A stretch of DNA of 64,000 bases from Maribacter antarcticus DSM 21422. Lineage in GTDB: Bacteria; Bacteroidota; Bacteroidia; Flavobacteriales; Flavobacteriaceae. The DNA is taken from positions 310,001 through 374,000 of the forward strand of contig NZ_JHZC01000005.1 in NCBI RefSeq assembly GCF_000621125.1, given 5' to 3'. The notes under the pieces are model-generated. The model was not told where the DNA came from. It saw nothing but the letters and a program-made list of their open reading frames with translations, and searched no databases. The position numbers were made by a program, and so were the translations under genes. The first letter of the stretch is position 1. Every line of letters begins with the position of its first letter. Shown piece by piece: positions 16,418 through 24,915 of the stretch.

Positions 16418-16750
16418 TTACGAATACGAACTACGTTCCGACGTATAGGTGTGTATGGCTTCATCCAGCGCTTTGGTAGTGGAAAGTTGATAACGTATCT
16501 TGGAAATTCCTTGTTTTACATTCCATATTTTATGCTTTACGCTCGCTAATACCTCTAAATGTTCAGCTATCACTACGGTTAATTGCTGCAGCAGTATAGC
16601 CTTTGTCTCGTATTGGCCGTAGGTGTTGGGTTCATAGGTATAGGAATTTAGTTTTAGCCTAAGCTGCAACAAATCACTATAGCTTCTATTCATACGATAC
16701 GTAAAGCGCGTAAAATCTGTTGGCACCTGTATTTGCTTTTGCGCTTTCAT
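16418..16750 (-). CDS. Small helical cytoplasmic protein, unknown
   Basis: 110 residues, no signal or membrane helix. Predicted all-helical with heptad-like spacing (LLQLRLKLNSY, ILLQQLTVVIAEHLEVLASVKHKI). No cysteines. It lies between the secreted protein at 16004 and the divergent HPF gene. Family not recognised; conservation would be needed to confirm it. Confidence 0.55.
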   Translation of the reverse strand: MKAQKQIQVPTDFTRFTYRMNRSYSDLLQLRLKLNSYTYEPNTYGQYETKAILLQQLTVVIAEHLEVLASVKHKIWNVKQGISKIRYQLSTTKALDEAIHTYTSERSSYS

Positions 16751-16936
16751 CTTCCGTTTGTTTATAGGACTCTTAAATCAGCAGATAAAGTAACACCTAT
16801 TATTTCTATTCAAATATGATAAATATCACGTTATCAGCAATTAATGGTGTTTTTTTTAAATTAATCCTAAAATTTACGTTAAAATAGGTATCTCATTTCA
16901 GTAGAATTTCATACCTTTTACTAAACATAACAAGGT

Positions 16937-17239
16937 ATGAATATCAATTTTGAATATGATAATGTGAAGGCCAGTAACCGTTTAGAAATTATGGCCGCCG
17001 AAAAACTAGAGAAGTTATTGGATAAGTTCGATTTTGTTGTCCGAGCCGATGTATTTTTTAAAACTGAGAATACGTCTTCTTCAGATACAGGAATGATTTG
17101 CAACATGCGGCTAAGTGCTCCTGGGCCAAGACTTTTCGCAGAGTCCAGCACCGCAAGCTTTGAAGCGTCCATAGCAGCAACAATTAAAGAACTAGACCGT
17201 CAATTACAACGTCGAAAGGCTAAAATGAAATCGCATTAG
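16937..17239 (+). CDS. hpf: Ribosome hibernation-promoting factor (short HPF/RaiA type)
   Basis: 100 residues starting MNINFEYDNVKAS. The beta-alpha-beta-beta-beta-alpha fold of HPF/YfiA is recognisable from EKLEKLLDKFDFVVRADVFF, RLSAPG and FEASIAATIKELDRQLQRRK, whose basic tail fits the ribosomal A/P-site channel. It lacks the long-form dimerisation domain. It silences ribosomes in stationary phase. A TACCTTTT box at 16912 would put the start of transcription close to the ATG. Two hairpins follow the gene. Confidence 0.88.
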   Translation: MNINFEYDNVKASNRLEIMAAEKLEKLLDKFDFVVRADVFFKTENTSSSDTGMICNMRLSAPGPRLFAESSTASFEASIAATIKELDRQLQRRKAKMKSH

Positions 17240-17250
17240 AACTCTAATAC

Positions 17251-17320
17251 ATTGCTAACATAGCAATTGAAATTAGCTAATTTTGGCTTACTGTTACTAG
17301 CGTAGCAGTAAGCCAAAATT
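17251..17320. terminator. Two tandem hairpins between hpf and the YceI gene
   Basis: The first is ATTGCTA aca TAGCAAT (17251-17267). The second has 15-bp perfect arms 17279-17293 and 17306-17320 (TTTTGGCTTACTG core), extended inward by imperfect pairing. The second probably terminates hpf or shields its 3' end; T-richness is modest. Confidence 0.7.
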
Positions 17321-17362
17321 ATATGGTGTCGTTTTTCCCATTTTTACTAACCTTCTTTAAAA

Positions 17363-17872
17363 ATGAAATATTTATTTTTCTGCTGCCTCTTCATCACTAT
17401 TTCTTGTGGACTTCATGCCCAAGGTACACGAATACAAGAAGGTACCGTAGCGTTTTCCTTCGTTGAAAAAGACGTTTCGGGTACCCTTTCGGACTTTAGT
17501 TCTTCTTCCGTTATCGATTGGGATACTTTAGAAAATTCAGTCATCATAGGCCAAGTAGCATCGGAAACGATACGAACGGGTAATTTTATTCGTGATTTTT
17601 CTCTACGGAGAGCTACATATTTTGATGTGGATAACTACCCATTTATTACTTTTAAGAGCACCAAAATAGAGACTGTTGCGGAACAAATTACCGTATACGG
17701 GACACTCACCCTCAAAGGCATCTCCAAACCGATAATCATACTATTCCAAAAAGATGGTGACACCCTCACCGGGTCCACTACCCTATTTACTAGTGATTTT
17801 AATATCACCATCCTTAAAAAAGGTAGGGAATCTAATAAAGTCACCGTTTCGTTCGTGCTGAAGTTAGCATAA
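17363..17872 (+). CDS. YceI-family periplasmic protein
   Basis: 169 residues with a cleavable signal (residues 1-19, ending GLHAQ). The lipocalin-like YceI fold shows as TGNFIRDFSLRRATYFDVDNYP, ITFKSTKI, YGTLTLKGISKPI. Members bind isoprenoid or fatty ligands in the periplasm. The segment FVEKDVSGTLSDFSSSS fits the family start. It follows hpf after a terminator-like hairpin, so it is probably transcribed on its own. Confidence 0.87.
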   Translation: MKYLFFCCLFITISCGLHAQGTRIQEGTVAFSFVEKDVSGTLSDFSSSSVIDWDTLENSVIIGQVASETIRTGNFIRDFSLRRATYFDVDNYPFITFKSTKIETVAEQITVYGTLTLKGISKPIIILFQKDGDTLTGSTTLFTSDFNITILKKGRESNKVTVSFVLKLA

Positions 17873-18040
17873 GGTTTTAGGCTGTTTGAGCATGCTTTCC
17901 CTATATGTACACATCGTAATATCCTTTTTATCTTCGGATTGCTTTTACTTCCGACTTATCCATTCAAATAGTCCACAGAAATTGTTTTTTTTAAGTTCAT
18001 AATCTTTGTTTTTGTAGTATCCGATTTTAAAAATGATGTT

Positions 18041-18048
18041 TAACTTTG
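18041..18048 (+). promoter_or_regulatory. Candidate -7 promoter box for the TerC gene
   Basis: TAACTTTG fits the Bacteroidota consensus TAnnTTTG and lies 20 bases before the ATG. A TTTG at 18011-18014 could be the -33 element, although the spacing is a little long. Confidence 0.5.
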
Positions 18049-18068
18049 CATTTTTAAAATAAGTTATT

Positions 18069-19028
18069 ATGTGGGTTTGGATTATTTTTATAGCGTGTGT
18101 TATTGTGTTTTTAGCAGTAGACCTTGGTGTTTTTAACAAGAAGGACCATGTAATAAAGTCTAAGGAAGCAGGTATATGGACAGCTATATGGGTGACAATT
18201 GCACTAGCTTTTAGTGGTGTAATTTATTGGTTATTTTCATCAGGACTAACCGAAAATCCAACCGGACTCACCCCTAATGATGCGGTCCTAAAATACATTA
18301 CAGGTTATCTCATCGAACTTTCTCTAAGTATTGACAATGTTTTTGTAATCGCTGTCATTTTTACCTCCTTTAAAATTCCAGCTATCTACCAGCATAGAGT
18401 ACTGTTTTGGGGTATTTTGGGAGCTATCGTATTTAGAGCCCTAATGATTCTTTTCGGAGTTGCCTTAATTACCAAGTTTGAATGGATTATCTATGTATTC
18501 GGTGTTTTCCTACTATTTACAGCCTATAAAATGTTAAAAGGCGATGAGAATGCCTTCAACCCTCAAAACTCTTTTGTATTTAAACAACTCAAAAAAATAT
18601 ACCCGATAACCACGACTATTCAAGGACACGATTTTTTTATCCGAAAAAAGGGCGTATTGGCCGCTACGCCGCTATTTGTTGCCTTGGTCGTCATTGAACT
18701 TACGGATATTCTTTTTGCACTGGACAGTATCCCGGCTATTTTAGCGATTACCGCTGACCCTTTCATCGTTTTCAGTTCTAATATTTTGGCGATTCTCGGT
18801 TTACGATCTATGTACTTCCTAATTTCTAGAATGTTACAGAAGTTTAGGTATATTAATTACAGCCTTGTGGTTATTCTCGCTTTTGTGGGTGTAAAAATGT
18901 TATTGGCACATCACATTAAGTTTCCAGAGTGGGTATCCCTATCTGTGATATCTATAGCACTGTTGACCGGTGTATTAGCATCTCTCTTTATTACCGATAA
19001 AACGGCAGACGAAACAAAAGAGAAATAA
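18069..19028 (+). CDS. TerC-family integral membrane protein (Alx/TerC type)
   Basis: 319 residues, about nine membrane helices. The family signatures YLIELSLSIDNVFVIAVIF and VIELTDILFALDSIPAILAI are present; their acidic residues form the metal-binding core. TerC/Alx proteins export manganese or support metal loading of secreted enzymes; the tellurium name is historical. No yybP-ykoY riboswitch is visible upstream. Single gene with a TAnnTTTG promoter box. Confidence 0.92.
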   Translation: MWVWIIFIACVIVFLAVDLGVFNKKDHVIKSKEAGIWTAIWVTIALAFSGVIYWLFSSGLTENPTGLTPNDAVLKYITGYLIELSLSIDNVFVIAVIFTSFKIPAIYQHRVLFWGILGAIVFRALMILFGVALITKFEWIIYVFGVFLLFTAYKMLKGDENAFNPQNSFVFKQLKKIYPITTTIQGHDFFIRKKGVLAATPLFVALVVIELTDILFALDSIPAILAITADPFIVFSSNILAILGLRSMYFLISRMLQKFRYINYSLVVILAFVGVKMLLAHHIKFPEWVSLSVISIALLTGVLASLFITDKTADETKEK

Positions 19029-19122
19029 TGAACTCCTTTTTTAGCTAATGCTTTGGTTTAATTGCGGTGAAAACCTTTACTAAGACCAAGGGTGCCAAGC
19101 GTAATTATAGCCCTCGCCCAAT

Positions 19123-19548
19123 TTAGGATTTAAAAAAGAAAGCAAACAGCTTCCCTACCATCCAATTTCCTAGTGGAAAATATAAGGCAAAAAAGAGTGC
19201 CATACCCAACGCAAAAGTTCGTTCTCCAAAAAAGGCATCTAACAAATTATTAGGATAGGCAAAAGAAGTTCCTAAGGCGTACCCTCCAAACTCTAAAAAT
19301 CCCATAGCTATTAATCCGTAAGCGTATTGTGTATGAAAGGGCAAACCGCGTAACAATAGGGAAATAGGAATCATATATAAGAGGTAGCAGGTAATCACTT
19401 GCCACCAAAAGGTAAATCGCGCTATTTCTACCTGAGCACCAAACCAATCCATTCCAAAACCCCAAATGAAGTAGACTGCGCAATACAAGGCTATCAAGCG
19501 TTTATCTGCTCGTAAACGAGGTAGTGCCCAAGCTATAAAATTACGCAT
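19123..19548 (-). CDS. Four-helix membrane protein at the end of the polyketide cluster, unknown
   Basis: 141 residues with four or five membrane helices, rich in Trp and Phe (FIWGFGMDWFGAQ, FTFWWQVITCYLLYMI). Family not recognised. It starts 8 bases after the ACP stop, so it is the last gene of the minus-strand cluster. A membrane role in handling or transporting the lipid-like product is conceivable (inference). No signal peptide beyond the first helix. Confidence 0.7.
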   Translation of the reverse strand: MRNFIAWALPRLRADKRLIALYCAVYFIWGFGMDWFGAQVEIARFTFWWQVITCYLLYMIPISLLLRGLPFHTQYAYGLIAMGFLEFGGYALGTSFAYPNNLLDAFFGERTFALGMALFFALYFPLGNWMVGKLFAFFFKS

Positions 19549-19556
19549 GTATCCGT

Positions 19557-19811
19557 TTATTTTGCAGCAAGTTTTGTAGCGATGATGTCCAAGGCATTTT
19601 TCACCGTTAGCATTTCATCCATATCCTCGTTCTCCAAACGGATGTCAAATGCATCCTCTACATCCAATACTATATCTACCAAACTAGCCGAATTAATATT
19701 TAATTCTGTAATAAAGTTACTGTTCTCATGAACAGCTGTTATATTCACATCCTCAGGAAGATATATTTTAATAATATCTTTTAATTTTTCGTAGCGTTCT
19801 TCTTTTGTCAT
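19557..19811 (-). CDS. Acyl carrier protein with divergent attachment motif
   Basis: 84 residues. The helical fold and acidic helix II (SLVDIVLDVEDAFDIRLENEDM) are those of an ACP. The normal DSL at the phosphopantetheine site is replaced by NSA, with Ser41 in the expected place, so loading is still possible but the helix II start is unusual. It would carry the growing chain for the ketosynthase and dehydratase upstream. A 246-base AT-rich gap separates it from the ketosynthase gene and may hold its promoter. Confidence 0.88.
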   Translation of the reverse strand: MTKEERYEKLKDIIKIYLPEDVNITAVHENSNFITELNINSASLVDIVLDVEDAFDIRLENEDMDEMLTVKNALDIIATKLAAK

Positions 19812-20057
19812 GATAACACCTATACTTTTAATTTATAATTTTTATTTACTTTTTTTTAACGGGAATAGACTTTTTTGACTTTTGCGAAAGAATTTAATCC
19901 AACGGTCTTAAAGGCAACAGCAACTATCAGTTTAAAAACTACACGTGAATCTATATGGGTTTCGTCCAAATCCTTACTTGATTACTCAATAGCGCTTTTT
20001 CAACAGCCACTGATTACCGTATTCTTTTACTCTCGCAGTAACACAAAAAAAAATAGC

Positions 20058-21332
20058 CTAATCTATATACTGCTTAAAAATAACACATGCATTCACATCA
20101 CCAAAACCAAAACTTGCTTTTGCAATAACTTTAGGACGATAGGAAATCGTTGTCCGCGGGATTCTGGTTTCGGATATAATAGCAGTTATTTCTGGATGTG
20201 CATCCTCACAATTGACATTTCCAAAAACCACACCCTCTTTAAACTGCAAAACCGAAGCTACACATTCAATACTTCCTGCCGCTGCCAAACAATGACCAAT
20301 CATGCCTTTAAATGAATTGATATAAGGAAAGTCTACTCCTTTTCGATTTAATGCTGCACTCCAATTTGCCACTTCAAGACTGTCTTTTGCAGTAGCTGTC
20401 AAATGTCCATTTATTACATCGATGTCGGTAGCTTCGATTCCTGCATTTTGTACTGCATTACGAATACAACGCTGAACCGCTATGCTGTTGGGTGCCGTCA
20501 TAGAACCTTCACCCAATTGTCCGCCGCTATTAATCTCTCCGCCTAAAACCTCAGCATATATTTTTGCTCCGCGTTTCTCTGCACTTTCTAGCGATTCTAA
20601 TACTAGGGCTCCTGCCCCACTCCCCACAACAAAACCGCTTGCCGATGCGCTCATGGGTCTGCTTGCTTCCGTAGGGTTGTCATTATATCCTCTAGGTAAA
20701 ATTCGCATAGCGTCAAAACCGCCCCAAACATAGGGACCACTATCGCTGCAGCTCCCCACAAGCATAACTTCTGCCTTTCCGCTAGAAATACGCTCATGCC
20801 CCATTAAAACACCTTCTGTTCCTGTGGTGCAAGCAGCTGAGTTGGTTGATACCTGATTACCACAGCCCAAATTCCCTCCCAAATAAGCACTAATACCACT
20901 TGCCATGGTCTGCAGAACACTTGTACTACCCAGTCGCCTTACGTTTTGGCCATCGATCATCAAAATAGCTTCCCGGAACTTATCCACCCCCAAAATACCA
21001 GTGCCAAACAAGATGCCGTAATCCCATGAAGGTTCTGTACTGGTATTCGGTTCAAGACCTGCATCGGCCCAGGCATCCATACCTGAAATAACCCCATAAA
21101 CGATACCGGAAGCGTTCAATCCTCGCAACTGCAAAGGGGTGAAGTAATTATTTAGAATATTATCTTTAACTAATGGATTAGCAGCTATTTGACATCCAAA
21201 TTTAAGTCGCTCCAATTCTGATTGAAATCGAATTCCGCTTCTGCCCTGCGTAAGGGCATTGGTGAAGTCGTTGAGTCCCACACCATTGGGTGCACATACA
21301 CCCAGACCGGTAATTACCACACGTCTATTCAT
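20058..21332 (-). CDS. Beta-ketoacyl-ACP synthase family protein
   Basis: About 424 residues from ATG 21332 (MNRRVVITGLGVCAPNGVG); another ATG lies two codons upstream. The thiolase fold has its nucleophile in NSAACTTGTEG. The first histidine loop reads NGHLTATAKDS instead of the usual HGTGT, and the second is GMIGHCLAAAGS. The altered loop points to a specialised secondary-metabolism ketosynthase rather than FabF. It overlaps the dehydratase gene by 8 bases, so translation is coupled. With the dehydratase and ACP it could build a dedicated acyl starter for the type III synthase. Confidence 0.9.
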   Translation of the reverse strand: MNRRVVITGLGVCAPNGVGLNDFTNALTQGRSGIRFQSELERLKFGCQIAANPLVKDNILNNYFTPLQLRGLNASGIVYGVISGMDAWADAGLEPNTSTEPSWDYGILFGTGILGVDKFREAILMIDGQNVRRLGSTSVLQTMASGISAYLGGNLGCGNQVSTNSAACTTGTEGVLMGHERISSGKAEVMLVGSCSDSGPYVWGGFDAMRILPRGYNDNPTEASRPMSASASGFVVGSGAGALVLESLESAEKRGAKIYAEVLGGEINSGGQLGEGSMTAPNSIAVQRCIRNAVQNAGIEATDIDVINGHLTATAKDSLEVANWSAALNRKGVDFPYINSFKGMIGHCLAAAGSIECVASVLQFKEGVVFGNVNCEDAHPEITAIISETRIPRTTISYRPKVIAKASFGFGDVNACVIFKQYID

Positions 21333-21771
21333 CAGCATTAGTTGTTAACATTCCTGCCAGTATGCCTTTACAGACCATTTCGCCTTTGGCATCGTACATA
21401 CGTACGTCACACTTTAGTTTTTGAAATCTAAAATAGATTTTCTTAGAAACTACACGTACTGTTTCATTTGGCAAAACCGGTTTTAGAAACTCCATTTGAG
21501 AACTGCTCATCCCTATTTTCATCTTATTCAGGTTTTTTTCACCTTTTAAAAGATAAATACCTAAGCAGACCAAACCTATCTGCGCACAACATTCTGTAAG
21601 CAACACCCCCGGCGTAACAGGATATTCCTTAAAATGCCCGGTATAGCAATCCATGGTGGCGTAAAAAGTAAAACGTCCCTCCGCCCCTTTATCATCAACG
21701 CCTAATAGCTCATCTACAAAGAGAAAAGGTTTGGCATAGGGAAGAAATTCTAGTATTTGCTCCTTGTTCAT
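21325..21771 (-). CDS. FabZ-like 3-hydroxyacyl-ACP dehydratase
   Basis: 148 residues. The hotdog fold has GHFKEYPVTPGVLLTECCAQIG, the FabZ pattern with catalytic His in GHF and Glu in LLTE. It dehydrates beta-hydroxyacyl-ACP. No ketoreductase is found in the cluster, so one must be borrowed from fatty acid synthesis, or this protein serves another step. It overlaps the ketosynthase gene and sits 172 bases downstream of the type III synthase. Confidence 0.9.
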   Translation of the reverse strand: MNKEQILEFLPYAKPFLFVDELLGVDDKGAEGRFTFYATMDCYTGHFKEYPVTPGVLLTECCAQIGLVCLGIYLLKGEKNLNKMKIGMSSSQMEFLKPVLPNETVRVVSKKIYFRFQKLKCDVRMYDAKGEMVCKGILAGMLTTNADE

Positions 21772-21871
21772 TGTTTCATGTTCTCACCGGAGACTAGACT
21801 TTAGTCACCCTCTAATTTTATAATAGTTGTTGTGCGCTATTTTAAGTATCCTCTTGGAAATAAATAAAGTA

Positions 21872-21894
21872 CCTCAGCCGCATCATTGCTGGGG
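21872..21894 (-). terminator. Possible terminator after the type III synthase gene
   Basis: On the minus strand GCCCCAGC pairs with GCTGAGGT over a 9-nt loop (one G-T pair), followed by TACTTTATTT. It is weak but well placed between the synthase and dehydratase genes. Confidence 0.4.
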
Positions 21895-21943
21895 CTTTGT
21901 TTCAATACCTCTTTTACTGCTCAGTAAGACTACCTAATGGTGC

Positions 21944-22999
21944 TTACCACTCCAGCAGCACCCGTTGTGCAGAAAACCCCGGACCAAAACTCAATACCAA
22001 GCCCTGTTCCCCTGCCGAAATATCTTTCTCCATGAATCGCTCTAGCACATATAGCACCGTCGCACTGCTCATGTTCCCGTAAAGCTTCAGCACCGCTCTG
22101 GTATCATCAATATTCTTTCCTAAACTACCGAATAAGGCTTCTACCGTTTGCACTATTTTTTTTCCTCCTGGATGAAATATAAGATGATCCACTTTTGAGA
22201 TATCACTTCCGTAGCGCTCTAAAAAAGGATGTACGATATTTTGAAAATGGCCTGCAATTGTTTCCGGTACCGCTGGGTCTAAAATCATTTTTAGACCATG
22301 ATTTGTAAGATCAAACCCCATTAAATGGGCGGTATCCTTAAAGTGATACATCTCCTCTCCAAGTATTTTAGGTCCTTCTGCTGTTTCTTCTGAGGATAGT
22401 AATACACATGCCGCTCCATCACCAAAAATCGCAGCACTGACCATGTTTGCCATGGAAAAATCATTCAGTTGAAATGTTGCGGTGGGACTCTCTACCGCAA
22501 CAATGGCTATTCTTTTGTCTGGATTAGACTTCAGAAAATTATGCGCGTAAATTAGTCCCGAAACACCGGCTGCACAACCCATTTCTGTTACTGGAAGCCT
22601 GACTACATCTTGCCGTAGGCCTAATTCATTAATTAAATAAGCATCCAATGACGGAATCATAATTCCCGTGCAACTTACCGTAATAATGTAATCCAATGAT
22701 TCTGGAGTCCAGTTCGCTTTCGTAAGGGCATCTTGGAGCACGGTTGTCCCTAGTTTTTTACATTCTCGCGCATAAATAGTGTTTTTAGCTTCAAAAGATG
22801 TGGCCAAAAACACTTCTTCTGGGTCCATAATGCTATACCGTTTATCTACTGCGGCACCTTCAAAAATCTTAATGACCTTGCGCTTAAAACGCTCATCCTG
22901 ATCTTGCAGCCATAACTCCACAAAAGGAAGTATTTCCTTAGTTTCTCTGCAATACTTTGGCAGTGTTTTGGTAACGGCTACTATTCTTGTTGTATTCAT
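21944..22999 (-). CDS. Type III polyketide synthase (chalcone-synthase family)
   Basis: 351 residues. The catalytic triad is clear: Cys142 (TEMGCAAGVSG), His276 (LIFHPGGKK) and Asn309 (YGNMSSATV). The C-terminal SFGPGFSAQ loop closes the active site. These homodimers condense malonyl-CoA on an acyl starter without a carrier protein and cyclise to resorcinols, pyrones or phloroglucinol. A Zobellia enzyme of this class makes phloroglucinol. Here a methyltransferase and flavoprotein precede it in the same operon (8-base gap), and a ketosynthase/ACP set follows. That suggests an alkyl-chain starter and a tailored phenolic lipid (inference). Confidence 0.95.
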   Translation of the reverse strand: MNTTRIVAVTKTLPKYCRETKEILPFVELWLQDQDERFKRKVIKIFEGAAVDKRYSIMDPEEVFLATSFEAKNTIYARECKKLGTTVLQDALTKANWTPESLDYIITVSCTGIMIPSLDAYLINELGLRQDVVRLPVTEMGCAAGVSGLIYAHNFLKSNPDKRIAIVAVESPTATFQLNDFSMANMVSAAIFGDGAACVLLSSEETAEGPKILGEEMYHFKDTAHLMGFDLTNHGLKMILDPAVPETIAGHFQNIVHPFLERYGSDISKVDHLIFHPGGKKIVQTVEALFGSLGKNIDDTRAVLKLYGNMSSATVLYVLERFMEKDISAGEQGLVLSFGPGFSAQRVLLEW

Positions 23000-23007
23000 A
23001 TATTGTT

Positions 23008-23718
23008 TTATCGCTTTTTACGCATCACCCATACATATCTAAAGGCCCATTTCCATGAAATACTATGGCCTAGATTGGGTAGGGATTTCGCGAATGTCTG
23101 TAATTCTGATTTGGAAAAACCCTTAGTAATTGATATTAATCCGTCTATTCTTGCGGTTTTGGTATGAATAAAAAGAAGACTAAACCCCTTAAAGAGTGTA
23201 TAGGCCACCCTGCTTCGTTGTAGGTCATTAATAACGATACCCATAGTAGACAAGCGCTCAAACTGGCGAATAAACTTCAATATTCCTTCATTTTTAAAAT
23301 GATGCATCGTTAGGGTGGTGGTCACAATATCACATTCGAAATCCGAAAAATCTGTTGTTAAAATATCTTTTTCATAATAGCTAATTTCAGGAAAATCAAT
23401 CGAAGCCTTGCGTGCTAGGACCAGCGCATCTGCACTTAGGTCTACGCCTATTAATTGCACCTTTATTTTTTGCTTTCTAGCCTCCAAAGCCATGTTTCGG
23501 AGCATATTTCCATCGGCACAGCCCATATCTAAAATCGTATACGATTTTTTAGAAACCTCTTGTATCAATTTAAATACAGCGTCTACCGTAATTTTGTTTC
23601 CGCCTAAAATACGATTTACCCTAGTAATATCATTCAGAATAATTTCTAGCTCACTAATAGGTCCTTCATAGTTATCCATGAGCTCCATCTGCTCACTTCT
23701 TCGCGTCCAATCAATCAT
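23008..23718 (-). CDS. SAM-dependent methyltransferase of the polyketide cluster
   Basis: 236 residues. Class I Rossmann fold: TILDMGCADGN is motif I, LIGVDLSADAL motif II, and CDIVTTTLTMHHFKNEG motif IV. The first ~45 residues form a lid. It starts one base inside the preceding FAD gene (overlap at 23718) and ends 8 bases before the type III synthase, so its substrate is probably the polyketide. It should O- or C-methylate a phenolic ring. Confidence 0.9.
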   Translation of the reverse strand: MIDWTRRSEQMELMDNYEGPISELEIILNDITRVNRILGGNKITVDAVFKLIQEVSKKSYTILDMGCADGNMLRNMALEARKQKIKVQLIGVDLSADALVLARKASIDFPEISYYEKDILTTDFSDFECDIVTTTLTMHHFKNEGILKFIRQFERLSTMGIVINDLQRSRVAYTLFKGFSLLFIHTKTARIDGLISITKGFSKSELQTFAKSLPNLGHSISWKWAFRYVWVMRKKR

Positions 23719-24839
23719 TATAAGATAGGTTTACCATGGGTTTTCGAAATTACGTAATTTAAGATTCCTTTGGAGCGGCCAGCTAGTTTTAAACCAGCAT
23801 TCATCCATTTATCATCCAAAAGTAGCCGCTGTAATTTTCTCCCGAACCATAACCGATTCCTAAAGAAGGTATTCCATCTTTTGGTGTATTCGTGTTCCAA
23901 CTTGTTGCGGTCTTTCTTCGGGTCGTTTAAAAATACATGCATCGCTTCTGAAGCTAATTTGGCACTATGTATCGCCATAGCCATCCCATTGCCGCAAAGC
24001 GGATGTATGAGTCCGGCGGTATCTCCACACATGATAATATGATTTACTACGGGCGCTTTTTTATCAAAAGAAATTTGGGCAATGGCCAAAGGTTTGTCGA
24101 ATATAGGTTCGGATTCCTCAAAGAAATCTCTTAGATACGGATTTTTAGAGACCACGACACGATTAAAAGCATCGATATCCGTATACTTTTTAAACGTATC
24201 ATAATGTGCAAGATAGCAGAAATTTACAGCTCCATTTTCTGTTTTGGATAGTCCGCCATATCCACCTTCAAAATTATGCAGGGCTACTAGGTTTTCTGCA
24301 AAATTGGGATGTTTATAATGTGCTTTCACGGCTAGCCAATCCTGCTTTTTAAAACTAAAGGCTCGTTTCAAGGTTTTATCTAAGCTTGATCGTTTTCCAT
24401 ATGCACCTATTACGGCGGTAGCATGGTAAGTATTGCCCTCGCTAGCTACGGTAAAGGTGTTAGCAGCGAACTGGATGTTGCCAACTTTGGCAAATATGAA
24501 CTCCACCCCTTGGGATTTCGCTTTGTTATAAAGAAGCTCGTCAAAAAGAAACCTACTTATTCCTGTCCCCCCTAGCGAAAGCGTCGTTGTTATTTTATTT
24601 CCATTTGGAGTGCTGATCTCAAAATCTGTAATAGAAACCCCCCCTGCAGCAATAAGATCTACTCCTAAGTGCTCTAGGTATGGTCGTACCTCGTTTGACA
24701 CATACTCTCCGCATACTTTATGATGTGGATATGCATTGGTTTCAAACAGCAATATACGATGTCCAAATCCTGATAAAGCTATAGCCGCTGTAAGCCCTGC
24801 AAGCCCACCCCCTACGATAATTACATCCTTTTTTTCCAA
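23718..24839 (-). CDS. FAD-dependent oxidoreductase (geranylgeranyl-reductase / hydroxylase type)
   Basis: About 373 residues. DVIIVGGGLAGLTAAIAL is the FAD-binding start, KVCGEYVS follows, and MCGDTAGLIHPLCGNGMAMA is the second FAD motif of the p-hydroxybenzoate-hydroxylase superfamily. It likely hydroxylates or oxidises the polyketide ring. There is no ATG: candidates are TTG 24839 (giving MEKKDVIIVGGG, chosen because it fits the family) and TTG 24863, which lies inside the T-run of a terminator. First gene of the cluster, yet it begins directly behind that terminator. Confidence 0.85.
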   Translation of the reverse strand: MEKKDVIIVGGGLAGLTAAIALSGFGHRILLFETNAYPHHKVCGEYVSNEVRPYLEHLGVDLIAAGGVSITDFEISTPNGNKITTTLSLGGTGISRFLFDELLYNKAKSQGVEFIFAKVGNIQFAANTFTVASEGNTYHATAVIGAYGKRSSLDKTLKRAFSFKKQDWLAVKAHYKHPNFAENLVALHNFEGGYGGLSKTENGAVNFCYLAHYDTFKKYTDIDAFNRVVVSKNPYLRDFFEESEPIFDKPLAIAQISFDKKAPVVNHIIMCGDTAGLIHPLCGNGMAMAIHSAKLASEAMHVFLNDPKKDRNKLEHEYTKRWNTFFRNRLWFGRKLQRLLLDDKWMNAGLKLAGRSKGILNYVISKTHGKPIL

Positions 24840-24861
24840 CAAGGGTAAGATACGTCTTTCC

Positions 24862-24892
24862 AAAAAAAAATCCCTGTTTATACAGGGATTTT
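24862..24892 (-). terminator. Terminator between the OmpA gene and the polyketide cluster
   Basis: AAAATCCCTGT (24867-24877) pairs with ACAGGGATTTT (24882-24892); in the minus direction it ends in nine T. It terminates the OmpA transcript, but the next gene's start codon is at or just past the T-run, so it may also act as an attenuator for the cluster. Confidence 0.85.
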
Positions 24893-24915
24893 AATTTAGG
24901 AAATACAAAGAGTTA

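Noticed and set aside
17873-18068. yybP-ykoY-type manganese riboswitch before the TerC gene
   Set aside because: No matching hairpins; the leader after the promoter box is only about 15 nt.
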